Under the pieces are notes generated by a model. The model did not search any database, was not told the DNA's origin, and saw only the letters and a program-made list of their open reading frames with translations. Below, piece after piece: positions 20,220-29,319 of a DNA stretch of 64,000 nt (position 1 is its first letter; each line of letters opens with the position of its first letter). The stretch comes from Rahnella woolbedingensis (GTDB lineage: Bacteria > Pseudomonadota > Gammaproteobacteria > Enterobacterales > Enterobacteriaceae): assembly GCF_003602095.1 (NCBI RefSeq), contig NZ_RAHH01000013.1, positions 1 to 64,000 of the forward strand. The letters are read 5' to 3'. Position numbers and translations under genes: made by a program.

Positions 20220-21926
20220 CTAAGGTGTCACTGGCGTCTGGGCTGGCGCTGATGCACCTGTTACCAGTCCGTTTACCATTCTCTGATCAATTGTCTGGCT
20301 GCCATTAACCTGCAACGTCCCGTTCAACGTCGGTTTGTAATCGACATTCGCTGGCATTTGCCCTTGCAGATTGAGCTGCATATTGGCGTTACCCTCCAGC
20401 GAAATGTGCGGCCATCCCCAGTTTTCCAGCTGATTTGCCGGTACGGAACGGCCGGTCATCTTCACGGAAAAATGGCGCTGCGGCTGCTGATTCACGGTCG
20501 CAGTAGCTTCCAGCAAACCTTCTTTGGTAAATGCGCTCAGCTCGGAAATATTCACCTGGCTGTCGTTTGCATTCAGCGTAATGGAAGGACGACGTACATC
20601 ATTGCGGTTAAACGTAGCTTCACTGGCATTCAGATTCAGCGTACCGCTCCAGATCCCCCACTGATGATTACGTGCCAGCAGCAGGTTATTACCCAGACCA
20701 TCGAGTGCGGTCAGCTGGAACGGGAACTGCGGATTGATATCAATAATCAGGTTGCGGTTGGCAATAAACCGGCTGACGAACACTTCTGAAAGCGAATCCG
20801 GCAGAGCCTGATTCCACAGCTGCTTCCAGTTTTCCGGCAGCGTATATTCCAGACCCGCGACGGAAACTTCATCAAGTTGCAGCCGTTTATTGGCGCGCAA
20901 CCAGTTACCGGTGGTGCGCAGCAAACTGCGCTCCCAGCGCGCCGTGGCCTGCCTGATGGCAATCCCCTGCTGAGAAAGATCAAGACTGATAATCGGGTCC
21001 TGAATATGCAGATTACCGTTAATCATATCGGTCGCATTCAGGGTGATTTCACCGTCATCGCTTTGCCAGTCACCTTTTTCAAGCGTCAGATCCTGCACGG
21101 ATAAATCAACGTCGCTGAATGCCCAGTCAGTCCCCTGTAAACGGGCGTCGATCAGATCAAAACGCTGGATGGTTACTTTGGGCAGCGTCTGGAAATCATC
21201 GAAGAATGCAGAAAGCGGTTTGGATGTTTGCAGACGCACATTGCTCAGACGCAGGTTTTCAATGTTCCAGCTACCGTCAGCGGCCTGCGTGGCTTTACCG
21301 GTCAGCTGACCGCGCGCCAGATCGCCGCCAAAATTGCTCAGCGTCAGAGCCTTATTATTGATGTTGCCCTGAATCAGCACATTTTCGGTCGCAAGCCCGT
21401 TGACCGTCAGGCTGGCGGCACTGAGCTGGAAATCGGCTTTGTCTCCCAGCAGCTGAGCTGGTTTTGGCTGCCACGGCGAAATACCGGCATTAATCTGCTG
21501 CCCCTGAATATCTAATCCGCCGGTATTCCCGGTGAGCGCCATTTTGCTGAGCTGAAGGGTATTGGCCTGCAACGGTAAATTCATTGAGGAAGGGCTGACG
21601 TTAAGACGCCCGTTAGCCAGAACCACGCGATCGAAAAAGCGCGGCTCAGTTATCTGACGCCAGCTCAAATCTAAATCGACTTCGCCAGCGTTGAGAATTT
21701 CCGACTGATTCTTTTGCCCGAAGACGACATTGTTTAACGTCACACGCCCCGGAGAAGACCAGCTATGGTCGATTTTCTCAACGGAGACGCGGTACTCGCT
21801 GTTATCGCTAATCCAGTGGCTGACCCAGCCAGCCGCCCAGCGGGTTTGTAATAGGACGTACAACAGTACGATCGCCAGCACCAGAAGTAAGGCGAACGTC
21901 AGCAAAATTTTACCGATAAATCTCAT
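20220..21926 (-). CDS. yicH: AsmA-family inner membrane-anchored protein YicH
   Basis: A protein of the AsmA-like family, whose members are implicated in lipid transport between inner and outer membrane. One N-terminal membrane segment (about residues 4-26, FIGKILLTFALLLVLAIVLL) anchors a long periplasmic repeat-rich beta domain. The start MRFIGKIL gives 568 residues, near the E. coli length; an ATG 24 codons further upstream would add a non-hydrophobic leader. This gene marks the join where synteny jumps relative to E. coli K-12 (fabY next to yicH). Confidence 0.9.
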   Translation of the reverse strand: MRFIGKILLTFALLLVLAIVLLYVLLQTRWAAGWVSHWISDNSEYRVSVEKIDHSWSSPGRVTLNNVVFGQKNQSEILNAGEVDLDLSWRQITEPRFFDRVVLANGRLNVSPSSMNLPLQANTLQLSKMALTGNTGGLDIQGQQINAGISPWQPKPAQLLGDKADFQLSAASLTVNGLATENVLIQGNINNKALTLSNFGGDLARGQLTGKATQAADGSWNIENLRLSNVRLQTSKPLSAFFDDFQTLPKVTIQRFDLIDARLQGTDWAFSDVDLSVQDLTLEKGDWQSDDGEITLNATDMINGNLHIQDPIISLDLSQQGIAIRQATARWERSLLRTTGNWLRANKRLQLDEVSVAGLEYTLPENWKQLWNQALPDSLSEVFVSRFIANRNLIIDINPQFPFQLTALDGLGNNLLLARNHQWGIWSGTLNLNASEATFNRNDVRRPSITLNANDSQVNISELSAFTKEGLLEATATVNQQPQRHFSVKMTGRSVPANQLENWGWPHISLEGNANMQLNLQGQMPANVDYKPTLNGTLQVNGSQTIDQRMVNGLVTGASAPAQTPVTP

Positions 21927-22021
21927 CGTCTGGAGCCCTGTAACGGGAAAATGGAAAAAAGATTCTTTGTTTATGCCGCAAACAGCGACTTTTCTCAACA
22001 GGTTAGCAGAATGGAGACAAT

Positions 22022-22055
22022 AAAAAGCGGCAGGGGTTCCAGACCCACTGCCGCT
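22022..22055 (-). terminator. xanP terminator
   Basis: A stem AGCGGCAG / CTGCCGCT with a 14-base loop. On the minus strand it is followed by TTTTTA. It sits 26 bp after the xanP stop. Confidence 0.8.
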
Positions 22056-22080
22056 GTTGCACGCGGATTACATCCGGTGA

Positions 22081-23472
22081 TTACTTTTCGTGAGGGAAAA
22101 CCAGATTCAGAACAATCGCAGTGATACCCCCGGCGGCGATGCCTGAAGACAGGAGGGTTTTCAGCCAGTCTGGCGCGAATTGCAGGATCAGCGGCTGTTG
22201 AGAAACACCCATGCCGACGGCGAGGGAAAGCGCCATGATCATAATCGCGCGGCGGTTCAGGCGCTCTCGGGAAACAATACGTACGCCGGAAGCCGCAATC
22301 GTACCGAACATCACAATGGTCGCGCCGCCCAGTACCGGTTCAGGAATATGCTGCACAAAGCCCGCTACGGCAGGGAACAGACCGAGGATGATCAACATCA
22401 GCGCGACGACAAAACCAACGTAACGGCTGGCAACGCCGGTCAGTTGAATGACGCCGTTGTTCTGCCCGAAGCATGAATTCGGGAAGGTGTTAAATACCGC
22501 AGAAAGCATCGAGTTCAGGCCATTTGCCAGAACGCCGCCTTTGATGCGCTTCATATAAAGCGGGCCACTGACCGGCTGCTCCGATACGTCTGAGGTCGCG
22601 GTAATATCACCGATAGTTTCCAGTGATGTGACCATGAAAATCAGCATCAGAGGGATCAGCAGGTTCCAGTCAAAGCCCAGTCCGTAATAAAGCGGTGTCG
22701 GCAAGGTTATCCAGTTTGTCTGTGTGGATGGTGCGACGTTTGGCAACATCCCCGTCATCCAGGCCGCCAGATAACCTACGGCCATCGCGATAACCAGAGA
22801 TGCCACGCGCAGGTAAGGGTTGCGCTGGCGGTTCAGCAGAACAATCACTACCAGCACGACGGCGGCCAGCAGCAGATTTTTCGGCGCGCCGAACGTGTGA
22901 TCACTCATCGCGGAGTAACCGCCGCCAATAGAGGTCAGTCCGACCTGAATCAGTGACAGCCCGATAATCATTACCACAATACCGGAAACGAGCGGCGTAA
23001 TAATGCGGCGCGCGAGGTGCAGGAAACGGGAAAGAATGATTTCGGTGCAGGAAGCCAGCATCAGCGTGCCGAACAGGGCCGCCATCATGGTCGGGACATC
23101 GGCGCCGCCATTTTTCAGCGCCATTCCGCCCATGATAAGCGGCGCGACAAAGTTAAAACTGGTGCCCTGAATAGAGAGTAAGCCTGAACCGACCGGCCCC
23201 CAGGTTTTAATCTGCAAAATTGAAGCCAGACCGGAGGCAAACAGCGACATGCTGATGATGTGTTGCGTGTCTTGCGCGGGTAAACCCAGTGCCTGGCAAA
23301 TCAGTAATGCCGGTGTGATAACCGCAACAAACATCGCCAGCAAATGCTGACAGGCGGCAAATAACGTCTGAGGAAGTGGCGGACGATCTTCGAGCCGGTA
23401 AATCAGTTCACTCTTTTGCTGGCGGGAGAGGTCTGGTTGTTGTGTTTCTTGTTCTGCTGTTTGCGAACTCAT
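22081..23472 (-). CDS. xanP: Xanthine permease XanP
   Basis: A proton-linked xanthine importer of the NAT/NCS2 family. It matches E. coli XanP almost throughout, including the family signature [15 protein letters not shown] and the transport-site region [14 protein letters not shown]. It has about 14 hydrophobic segments and a cytosolic N-terminal tail. The start MSSQTAEQ gives 463 residues as in E. coli; a Met five codons further upstream is also possible. It diverges from gltS. Confidence 0.96.
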   Translation of the reverse strand: MSSQTAEQETQQPDLSRQQKSELIYRLEDRPPLPQTLFAACQHLLAMFVAVITPALLICQALGLPAQDTQHIISMSLFASGLASILQIKTWGPVGSGLLSIQGTSFNFVAPLIMGGMALKNGGADVPTMMAALFGTLMLASCTEIILSRFLHLARRIITPLVSGIVVMIIGLSLIQVGLTSIGGGYSAMSDHTFGAPKNLLLAAVVLVVIVLLNRQRNPYLRVASLVIAMAVGYLAAWMTGMLPNVAPSTQTNWITLPTPLYYGLGFDWNLLIPLMLIFMVTSLETIGDITATSDVSEQPVSGPLYMKRIKGGVLANGLNSMLSAVFNTFPNSCFGQNNGVIQLTGVASRYVGFVVALMLIILGLFPAVAGFVQHIPEPVLGGATIVMFGTIAASGVRIVSRERLNRRAIMIMALSLAVGMGVSQQPLILQFAPDWLKTLLSSGIAAGGITAIVLNLVFPHEK

Positions 23473-23711
23473 GTTGTGGCATTCCAATAAGCGGCAAAGC
23501 GGGCATTTTTATTGAAATTGGCGATAAAAGCAATCGTTTGCTATCAGCAATTTTAGAGGGGATATTTAGGTTAGTTGGAGATTTACCACCTGTTTTTCTT
23601 GCTTATAGAAGCTTTAATGACTTCTAATTCAGCCTCTGGGGAAATGATAATTAAATAAGATGTTTGTAACTAAATAATACTATTGGATATTTTTTAAAAA
23701 GGAGTTTTTCA

Positions 23712-24923
23712 ATGATTCAACTCGACACCTACGGCACCCTGGTTGCTGCCACGTTGGTACTCCTTTTAGGGCGAAAATGCGTCCAGTCGGTCAAATTTCT
23801 AAAGAAATATACTATTCCTGAGCCAGTAGCTGGCGGATTGCTGGTCGCTTTGCTGTTACTGATCGCCAATCAGGTGTTCGGTTGGGAAATCGGATTTGAT
23901 ATGTCCCTGAAAGAACCTCTGATGCTGACGTTCTTTGCGACAATCGGTCTGAACGCTAATCTTGCCAGCCTGCGCGCCGGTGGCAAATCTCTGTTCCTTC
24001 TGGTCTTTGTCGTCATCGGCCTGTTGCTCATGCAAAACGCCATCGGTATCGGTATGGCGAAAATGCTGGGGCTGGATCCGCTGATGGGTCTGCTGGCCGG
24101 TTCGATTACACTTTCCGGCGGTCACGGAACGGGTGCGGCATGGAGCAAGCTGTTTATCGAGCGTTATGGCTTTGAAAACGCGACAGAAGTCGCGATGGCC
24201 TGCGCAACCTTCGGGCTGGTACTGGGCGGAATTATTGGCGGGCCGGTGGCGCGCTATTTAGTAAGCCATTCCTCCACTCCCAACGGAACACCTGAAGATA
24301 CGATTGATCCGAGCGCATTCGAAAAACCGACCATCGGGCGGATGATCACGCCACTGGTGATGGTGGAAACTATCGCGTTGATCGCGATTTGTCTGCTGGC
24401 AGGAACTCACGCAGCCCATTTGTTGCAGGGTTCTGCATTCGAAATACCAACCTTTGTTTGTGTGCTGTTTGTCGGTGTGATCCTCAGCAACCTGCTGGCA
24501 TGGCTGGGTTTTTACCGGGTATTCGACCGTGCAGTTTCGGTGCTCGGTAACGTGAGCCTGTCGCTGTTTCTGGCGATGGCCCTGATGAGTCTGAAGCTTT
24601 GGGAAATGGCGTCACTGGCTTTGCCGATGATGGCTATTTTGATCGTGCAAACCATTGCGATGGCGCTTTACGCGATATTCGTGACTTATCGCGTCATGGG
24701 GAAAAACTACGATGCAGCGGTACTGGCTGCCGGGCATTGCGGTTTCGGGCTTGGCGCTACGCCAACGGCCATTGCGAATATGCAGGCAATCACCAACCAA
24801 TTTGGCCCTTCTCATCTCGCATTTCTGGTCGTGCCTATGGTGGGCGCGTTCTTCATTGATATCGCCAATGCGATCGTGATTAAACTCTATCTCATGTTGC
24901 CACTTTTCCCGGCTATCAGCTAA
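23712..24923 (+). CDS. gltS: Sodium/glutamate symporter GltS
   Basis: A sodium-dependent glutamate importer of the ESS family. It has 403 residues and the inverted-repeat architecture of the family, with two GG-rich re-entrant segments (SITLSGGHGTGAAW and AAGHCGFGLGATPTAIANM) that form the transport site. A strong AAAAAGGAG ribosome site fixes the start. The 240-bp gap to the divergent xanP must hold both promoters. Confidence 0.96.
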   Translation: MIQLDTYGTLVAATLVLLLGRKCVQSVKFLKKYTIPEPVAGGLLVALLLLIANQVFGWEIGFDMSLKEPLMLTFFATIGLNANLASLRAGGKSLFLLVFVVIGLLLMQNAIGIGMAKMLGLDPLMGLLAGSITLSGGHGTGAAWSKLFIERYGFENATEVAMACATFGLVLGGIIGGPVARYLVSHSSTPNGTPEDTIDPSAFEKPTIGRMITPLVMVETIALIAICLLAGTHAAHLLQGSAFEIPTFVCVLFVGVILSNLLAWLGFYRVFDRAVSVLGNVSLSLFLAMALMSLKLWEMASLALPMMAILIVQTIAMALYAIFVTYRVMGKNYDAAVLAAGHCGFGLGATPTAIANMQAITNQFGPSHLAFLVVPMVGAFFIDIANAIVIKLYLMLPLFPAIS

Positions 24924-24927
24924 AAAA

Positions 24928-24956
24928 CAGGCACAGAAGCTATGTTTCTGTGCCTG
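24928..24956 (+). terminator. gltS terminator
   Basis: A perfect 11-bp stem CAGGCACAGAA / TTCTGTGCCTG with a seven-base loop, 5 bp after gltS. The T-run after it is poor, so it may instead act on both converging genes. Confidence 0.7.
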
Positions 24957-24979
24957 ACTTCTTCCCGCTTTTTTATCCC

Positions 24980-26308
24980 TTATTGCGCGACATCTGCCTT
25001 TTCAGTAAATACCTGATCTTGCGCTTCAGCCGCTTTTTCCTGCGCCATTAACTGTTTCTCATAAACCTTGAAGAACGGATAGTAAATCACCATCGAAAGC
25101 GCCATCAGCATGACGACCAGAATCGACACTTTGAAATCCCAGCCCATCGCCCAGGCTGCGCCAATGGGCGCCGGAGATGTCCACGGCACCAGTGAAATCA
25201 TATGCGGCAGAAGATTAGTTTTAACCGTGGTGTAGGCAATAACAGCATTCACCATCGGTGCCAGCAGGAAGGGGATGAAAAATACCGGATTCATGACAAT
25301 CGGTGTGCCAAAGATAACCGGCTCATTGATGTTAAAGCAGCTGGGAACCAGACTCAGTTTACCCATCGTGCGCAGGTGCGCCGACTTACTGCGACAGAAC
25401 AGTAACACCAGCCCGATGGTCGCGCCGGAGCCGCCGATGACAATCAGGAAGTTCCAGAACGCTTCGGTCATGATGTGCGTCATCGGTAAACCTGCGGCGA
25501 GATCGGTTTGATTCAGGCCGAGGTTGGTTAACCAGAAAGCCTGCAACATGCCAGAAACGATGGCTGAACCGTGAATACCGGCAAACCACAACAGATGACA
25601 AATCAGTACGGCAAGCAGCACCGCAGGCAGTGAGTCAGCGGCGGAAATCAGAGGCTCGAACAGCGCCATAATGGCCTGCGGCAACAACATGTCGAATCCG
25701 GACTGCACCAGCAAACTCAGCGGGAAAAGGGTCAAAACCACCGCAATAATCGGGATCAGCAAATCAAACGAATGCTTAATGTTTGAAGGGACCTGTTCGG
25801 GTAAACGTATGCCGATATTGTATTTTTTCAGCAACCGCGTCAGCTCTGTCACATATATAGCCACCAGTATGGCGGTAAATATTCCCACTCCACCCAGCGC
25901 AACGGTCGACATTTTCTCGTCCACCTGAGGCGCTGCGACCAGCAGAAACGACATCAGCGCCAGCATCGCCGTCATGAACGGGTCAAGTTTGTAACTTCTC
26001 GCCAGATTGTAGGCAATCGATGCCGAAATGTAGATCGACATGATCCCCATCGTCATATTGAACGGTGTCAGGATCTGCACTTCATATTTTGCCGAAAGCG
26101 CCAGCCAGCTTCTGGCAAAACCCCATGAGGATTCAGGCGAGAAGGGCGGATGGACAAAAACCAGTAAGAATGAGCCGACAATCATAAACGGCATTGCTGA
26201 AATAAACCCGTCACGCACTGCCATGACGTGTCGCTGTGAGGAAAGCCGGGCAGCAAAAGGGCTGATCTTTTGTTCTATAAAGTTAAAGAGTGACTGGCTG
26301 ATGCTCAT
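24980..26308 (-). CDS. PTS sugar transporter subunit IIC (lactose/cellobiose family)
   Basis: A membrane-embedded sugar channel of the phosphotransferase system, CelB/ChbC family. It has 442 residues, with about ten hydrophobic segments and the typical substrate-domain stretch CFNINEPVIFGTPIVMNP. No IIA or IIB gene lies nearby, so it is an orphan that must borrow its phosphorylated partners from elsewhere. Beta-glucosides or chitobiose are likely substrates by family only. The C-terminal tail is charged and variable. Confidence 0.88.
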   Translation of the reverse strand: MSISQSLFNFIEQKISPFAARLSSQRHVMAVRDGFISAMPFMIVGSFLLVFVHPPFSPESSWGFARSWLALSAKYEVQILTPFNMTMGIMSIYISASIAYNLARSYKLDPFMTAMLALMSFLLVAAPQVDEKMSTVALGGVGIFTAILVAIYVTELTRLLKKYNIGIRLPEQVPSNIKHSFDLLIPIIAVVLTLFPLSLLVQSGFDMLLPQAIMALFEPLISAADSLPAVLLAVLICHLLWFAGIHGSAIVSGMLQAFWLTNLGLNQTDLAAGLPMTHIMTEAFWNFLIVIGGSGATIGLVLLFCRSKSAHLRTMGKLSLVPSCFNINEPVIFGTPIVMNPVFFIPFLLAPMVNAVIAYTTVKTNLLPHMISLVPWTSPAPIGAAWAMGWDFKVSILVVMLMALSMVIYYPFFKVYEKQLMAQEKAAEAQDQVFTEKADVAQ

Positions 26309-26537
26309 AATATTCTGGCCTTATGTTGAAGAGTTCAAACACGGTTGCCTTAATTATCATCAGTGTAGTGGTGGGGTATGAAACCGGTTACCGACTTTGC
26401 CTCAGTCTGTGAAGGTCATCAAATAACCAATGAAGAAAGCGGTTCAGCTGCGGTCAGATTAAAATTTGCATGAATGCAGGGATGCCAAAGCATCAGTTTT
26501 AATAATGTTTTGGCAGCATGAGATTATGGGGAGTGGA

Positions 26538-28619
26538 TCAGGCGTTGGTGTATCTGACACTTTCCGGCAGCCAGCGCTCAATCAATGCCTTGGCATGTTC
26601 CGGGAACTGCTGCTGGAGATAACGCGCAATGCGCTGGACGTCGGGGATCATCGCCTGATCGCGCAGCAAGTCCGCGACTTTGAACTCGGCACTGCCGGTC
26701 TGGCGCGTACCGAGCAGCTCGCCTGGTCCACGGATCTCTAAATCCTGCTGGGCGATGACAAAGCCATCATTGCTGTCACGCAGAACCTGCAATCGCTTCT
26801 GTGCGGTTTTGCTCAGCGGAGTTTTATAGAGCAGAACACAGTGCGAGGCCACTGCGCCACGCCCGACGCGTCCGCGCAGCTGATGCAGCTGCGCCAGCCC
26901 TAAACGTTCCGGGTTTTCGATGATCATCAGGCTGGCATTCGGCACGTCAACGCCGACTTCAATAACGGTCGTTGCCACCAGAAGCTGCACTTCGCCTTGT
27001 TTAAACGCCTGCATGACGGCCTGCTTTTCCTGCGCTTTCATACGGCCATGCACCAGCCCGATATTCAGTGCCGGAAGCGCTTCTTTCAGCCCTTCCCAGG
27101 TCGCTTCTGCCGCCTGAGCTTCGAGCATTTCCGATTCTTCAATCAGCGTACAAACCCAATAGGCCTGACGATTTTCCTGCTCGCAGGCACTTTTGACGCG
27201 GCTGATAATGTCACTTCGGCGTGTATCAGGAATGGCGACAGTGGTCACCGGCGTACGGCCCGGTGGCAGTTCGTCGATCACTGAGGTATCAAGGTCGGCA
27301 TAGGCAGTCATAGCCAGCGTTCGCGGGATTGGTGTCGCCGTCATGATCAGTTGATGAGGATGGAAGCCCTGTTGCAGCCCCTTTTCCCACAGCGCCAGAC
27401 GCTGATGTACGCCGAACCGGTGTTGTTCATCAATGATGACCAGAGACAATGACGAGAACAGCACCTGCTCCTGGAAAATAGCGTGTGTGCCCACCACCAT
27501 CGAAACCTGACCACTGGCGATCGCTTCCTGCTGCGCCTGTCGGGCTTTACCCTTTTGTTTACCGGCCAGCCAGCCAACCTGGATCCCCAGCGGTTCAAAC
27601 CACTGACGAAAATTATTGGCATGTTGTTCGGCCAGTAATTCTGTCGGTGCCATTAACCCGACCTGTTGCCCCTGAGCAATAGCGCAAAGTGCGGCGAGAG
27701 CCGCCACCAGCGTTTTGCCAGAACCCACATCCCCCTGAACCAATCGCATCATCGGGTAGCTTTTCGCTAAGTCCTGCTCGATTTCAGCCACCACGCGCTG
27801 CTGGGCACTGGTCGGGCTAAAAGGGAGGGATGCGAGGAACTGATTTTTCAGCCGGTCGTCATGATGCAGCGGCAGCGCTTTATAGCTTTGTGTGCCAGCG
27901 CGAACGGCCAGCATACTGAGATTGTGCGCCAGCAGTTCTTCCATAATCAGGCGGCGTTGAGCCGGATGATGGCCTTTCTCAAGATCGGCGAGCTGGATAT
28001 CTGGCGGCGGACGATGCAGTAAATGCAGCGCCTGAGGAAGTGGTATCAGCGAACGGCTCAGTTCTTCGGGCAATAATTCAGCGATAGGGACGGTATCGAG
28101 CAATTCCAGCGCCTGATCGGTCAGCTTACGCAGTGTTGCCTGGCGAATACCTTCCGTTGTCGGATAGACCGGCGTCAGTGACTCCTGTAAAACGACTTCG
28201 CTGTTTTCACCCTGAATACGGTATTCCGGATGAATGATTTCGGCGCCGATGGTACCGCGTTTAATTTCGCCATAAGCCGTGACCCGACGGCCTGCGGCGA
28301 GACTGTTCTTCATCGCCGCGTTAAAATTGAAGAAGCGCAACGTCACCATGCCGGTGCCGTCACTTATCTGACAGGTCAGCATTCTGCGGCGGCCAAAACT
28401 GATATCACTGCGCAGCACTTCGCCTTCTATCGTCGCCAAAATACCGGGCTGTAAATCATTGATGGTGTAAAGGCGGGTGCGGTCTTCGTAACGTAAAGGG
28501 AGATGAAGCAGTAAATCCTGAATAGTTTCAAGGCCAAGCTTAGCGAGTTTGTCTGCCTGACTGGCTCCGACGCCGGAAAGCGACGTCAGCGGGATGGCGT
28601 CGAGCAGGCGGCCTTTCAT
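26538..28619 (-). CDS. recG: ATP-dependent DNA helicase RecG
   Basis: A superfamily 2 helicase/translocase that regresses stalled forks and processes branched DNA. An N-terminal wedge (OB-fold) domain precedes the two helicase lobes: Walker A GDVGSGKT, motif II IIDEQHRFG, motif III MTATPIPRT and motif VI QLRGRVGRG. It has 693 residues, as in E. coli. The ATG overlaps the trmH stop, so translation is probably coupled in the gmk-rpoZ-spoT-trmH-recG cluster. A stretch of about 230 bp downstream, before the PTS gene, shows no gene. Confidence 0.97.
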   Translation of the reverse strand: MKGRLLDAIPLTSLSGVGASQADKLAKLGLETIQDLLLHLPLRYEDRTRLYTINDLQPGILATIEGEVLRSDISFGRRRMLTCQISDGTGMVTLRFFNFNAAMKNSLAAGRRVTAYGEIKRGTIGAEIIHPEYRIQGENSEVVLQESLTPVYPTTEGIRQATLRKLTDQALELLDTVPIAELLPEELSRSLIPLPQALHLLHRPPPDIQLADLEKGHHPAQRRLIMEELLAHNLSMLAVRAGTQSYKALPLHHDDRLKNQFLASLPFSPTSAQQRVVAEIEQDLAKSYPMMRLVQGDVGSGKTLVAALAALCAIAQGQQVGLMAPTELLAEQHANNFRQWFEPLGIQVGWLAGKQKGKARQAQQEAIASGQVSMVVGTHAIFQEQVLFSSLSLVIIDEQHRFGVHQRLALWEKGLQQGFHPHQLIMTATPIPRTLAMTAYADLDTSVIDELPPGRTPVTTVAIPDTRRSDIISRVKSACEQENRQAYWVCTLIEESEMLEAQAAEATWEGLKEALPALNIGLVHGRMKAQEKQAVMQAFKQGEVQLLVATTVIEVGVDVPNASLMIIENPERLGLAQLHQLRGRVGRGAVASHCVLLYKTPLSKTAQKRLQVLRDSNDGFVIAQQDLEIRGPGELLGTRQTGSAEFKVADLLRDQAMIPDVQRIARYLQQQFPEHAKALIERWLPESVRYTNA

Positions 28620-29314
28620 CTTTTTTTAACCGTCATTTGCATCGCAGACCACCATTCCTCATCGGCAACGATTTGCCCGTGTTCATCAATGAAAGGGCGC
28701 GGAAGTTTCTTTCGCTTCGCCACATTTGACAGAACCGGATAACCACCTTCAAACAACAAGCGCTGCTGCTCTTTCTCGCTCAGCAGACTGGTTTCGCGGC
28801 GATACAGACCGGCATTTTCGCGCTGGCGCTGGGCTTCGTACAGGATAAGCGCCGAGGCGACAGACACGTTCAGAGATTGCACCATACCGATCATCGGAAT
28901 GATGATATCGCTGTCTGCCAGTGCTAATGCTTCAGGTGTGATACCGGTTTTTTCCTGACCCAGCAAAATGCAGGTCGGGCGGGTGTAATCAATCGCGCGG
29001 AAATCGACGGCTTTTTCAGAAAGATTCGTGGCGAGTATTTGCATACCCTTTGCCTTCATTTTAGCGACGGCATCCTGAATGGTTTTGTGCGTTTTAACCT
29101 GAACCCAGCTGTTGCTGCCCGCTGCCGAAGAGACCAGCGTCTTCATTCGGGTCGTCGGCCAGACCGCGTGGATTTCGTGAACGCCGACGGCGTCTGCCGT
29201 GCGAATGACAGCAGAAACGTTATGCGGTTTATGCACCTGTTCCATGCAGACCGTCAGGTCTGGCTGTCGGGCCGCAAGCATTTCGCGGATGCGCGCATAA
29301 CGTTCTGGAGTCAT
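28616..29314 (-). CDS. trmH: tRNA (guanosine(18)-2'-O)-methyltransferase TrmH
   Basis: A SPOUT-class knotted methyltransferase that makes 2'-O-methylguanosine at tRNA position 18. The knot motifs are HKPHNVSAVIRTADAVGVHE, ILLGQEKTGIT and MVQSLNVSVASALILYE. It has 232 residues, against 229 in E. coli. It begins 6 bp after spoT and overlaps recG by four bases. Confidence 0.96.
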   Translation of the reverse strand: MTPERYARIREMLAARQPDLTVCMEQVHKPHNVSAVIRTADAVGVHEIHAVWPTTRMKTLVSSAAGSNSWVQVKTHKTIQDAVAKMKAKGMQILATNLSEKAVDFRAIDYTRPTCILLGQEKTGITPEALALADSDIIIPMIGMVQSLNVSVASALILYEAQRQRENAGLYRRETSLLSEKEQQRLLFEGGYPVLSNVAKRKKLPRPFIDEHGQIVADEEWWSAMQMTVKKR

Positions 29315-29319
29315 AACAA

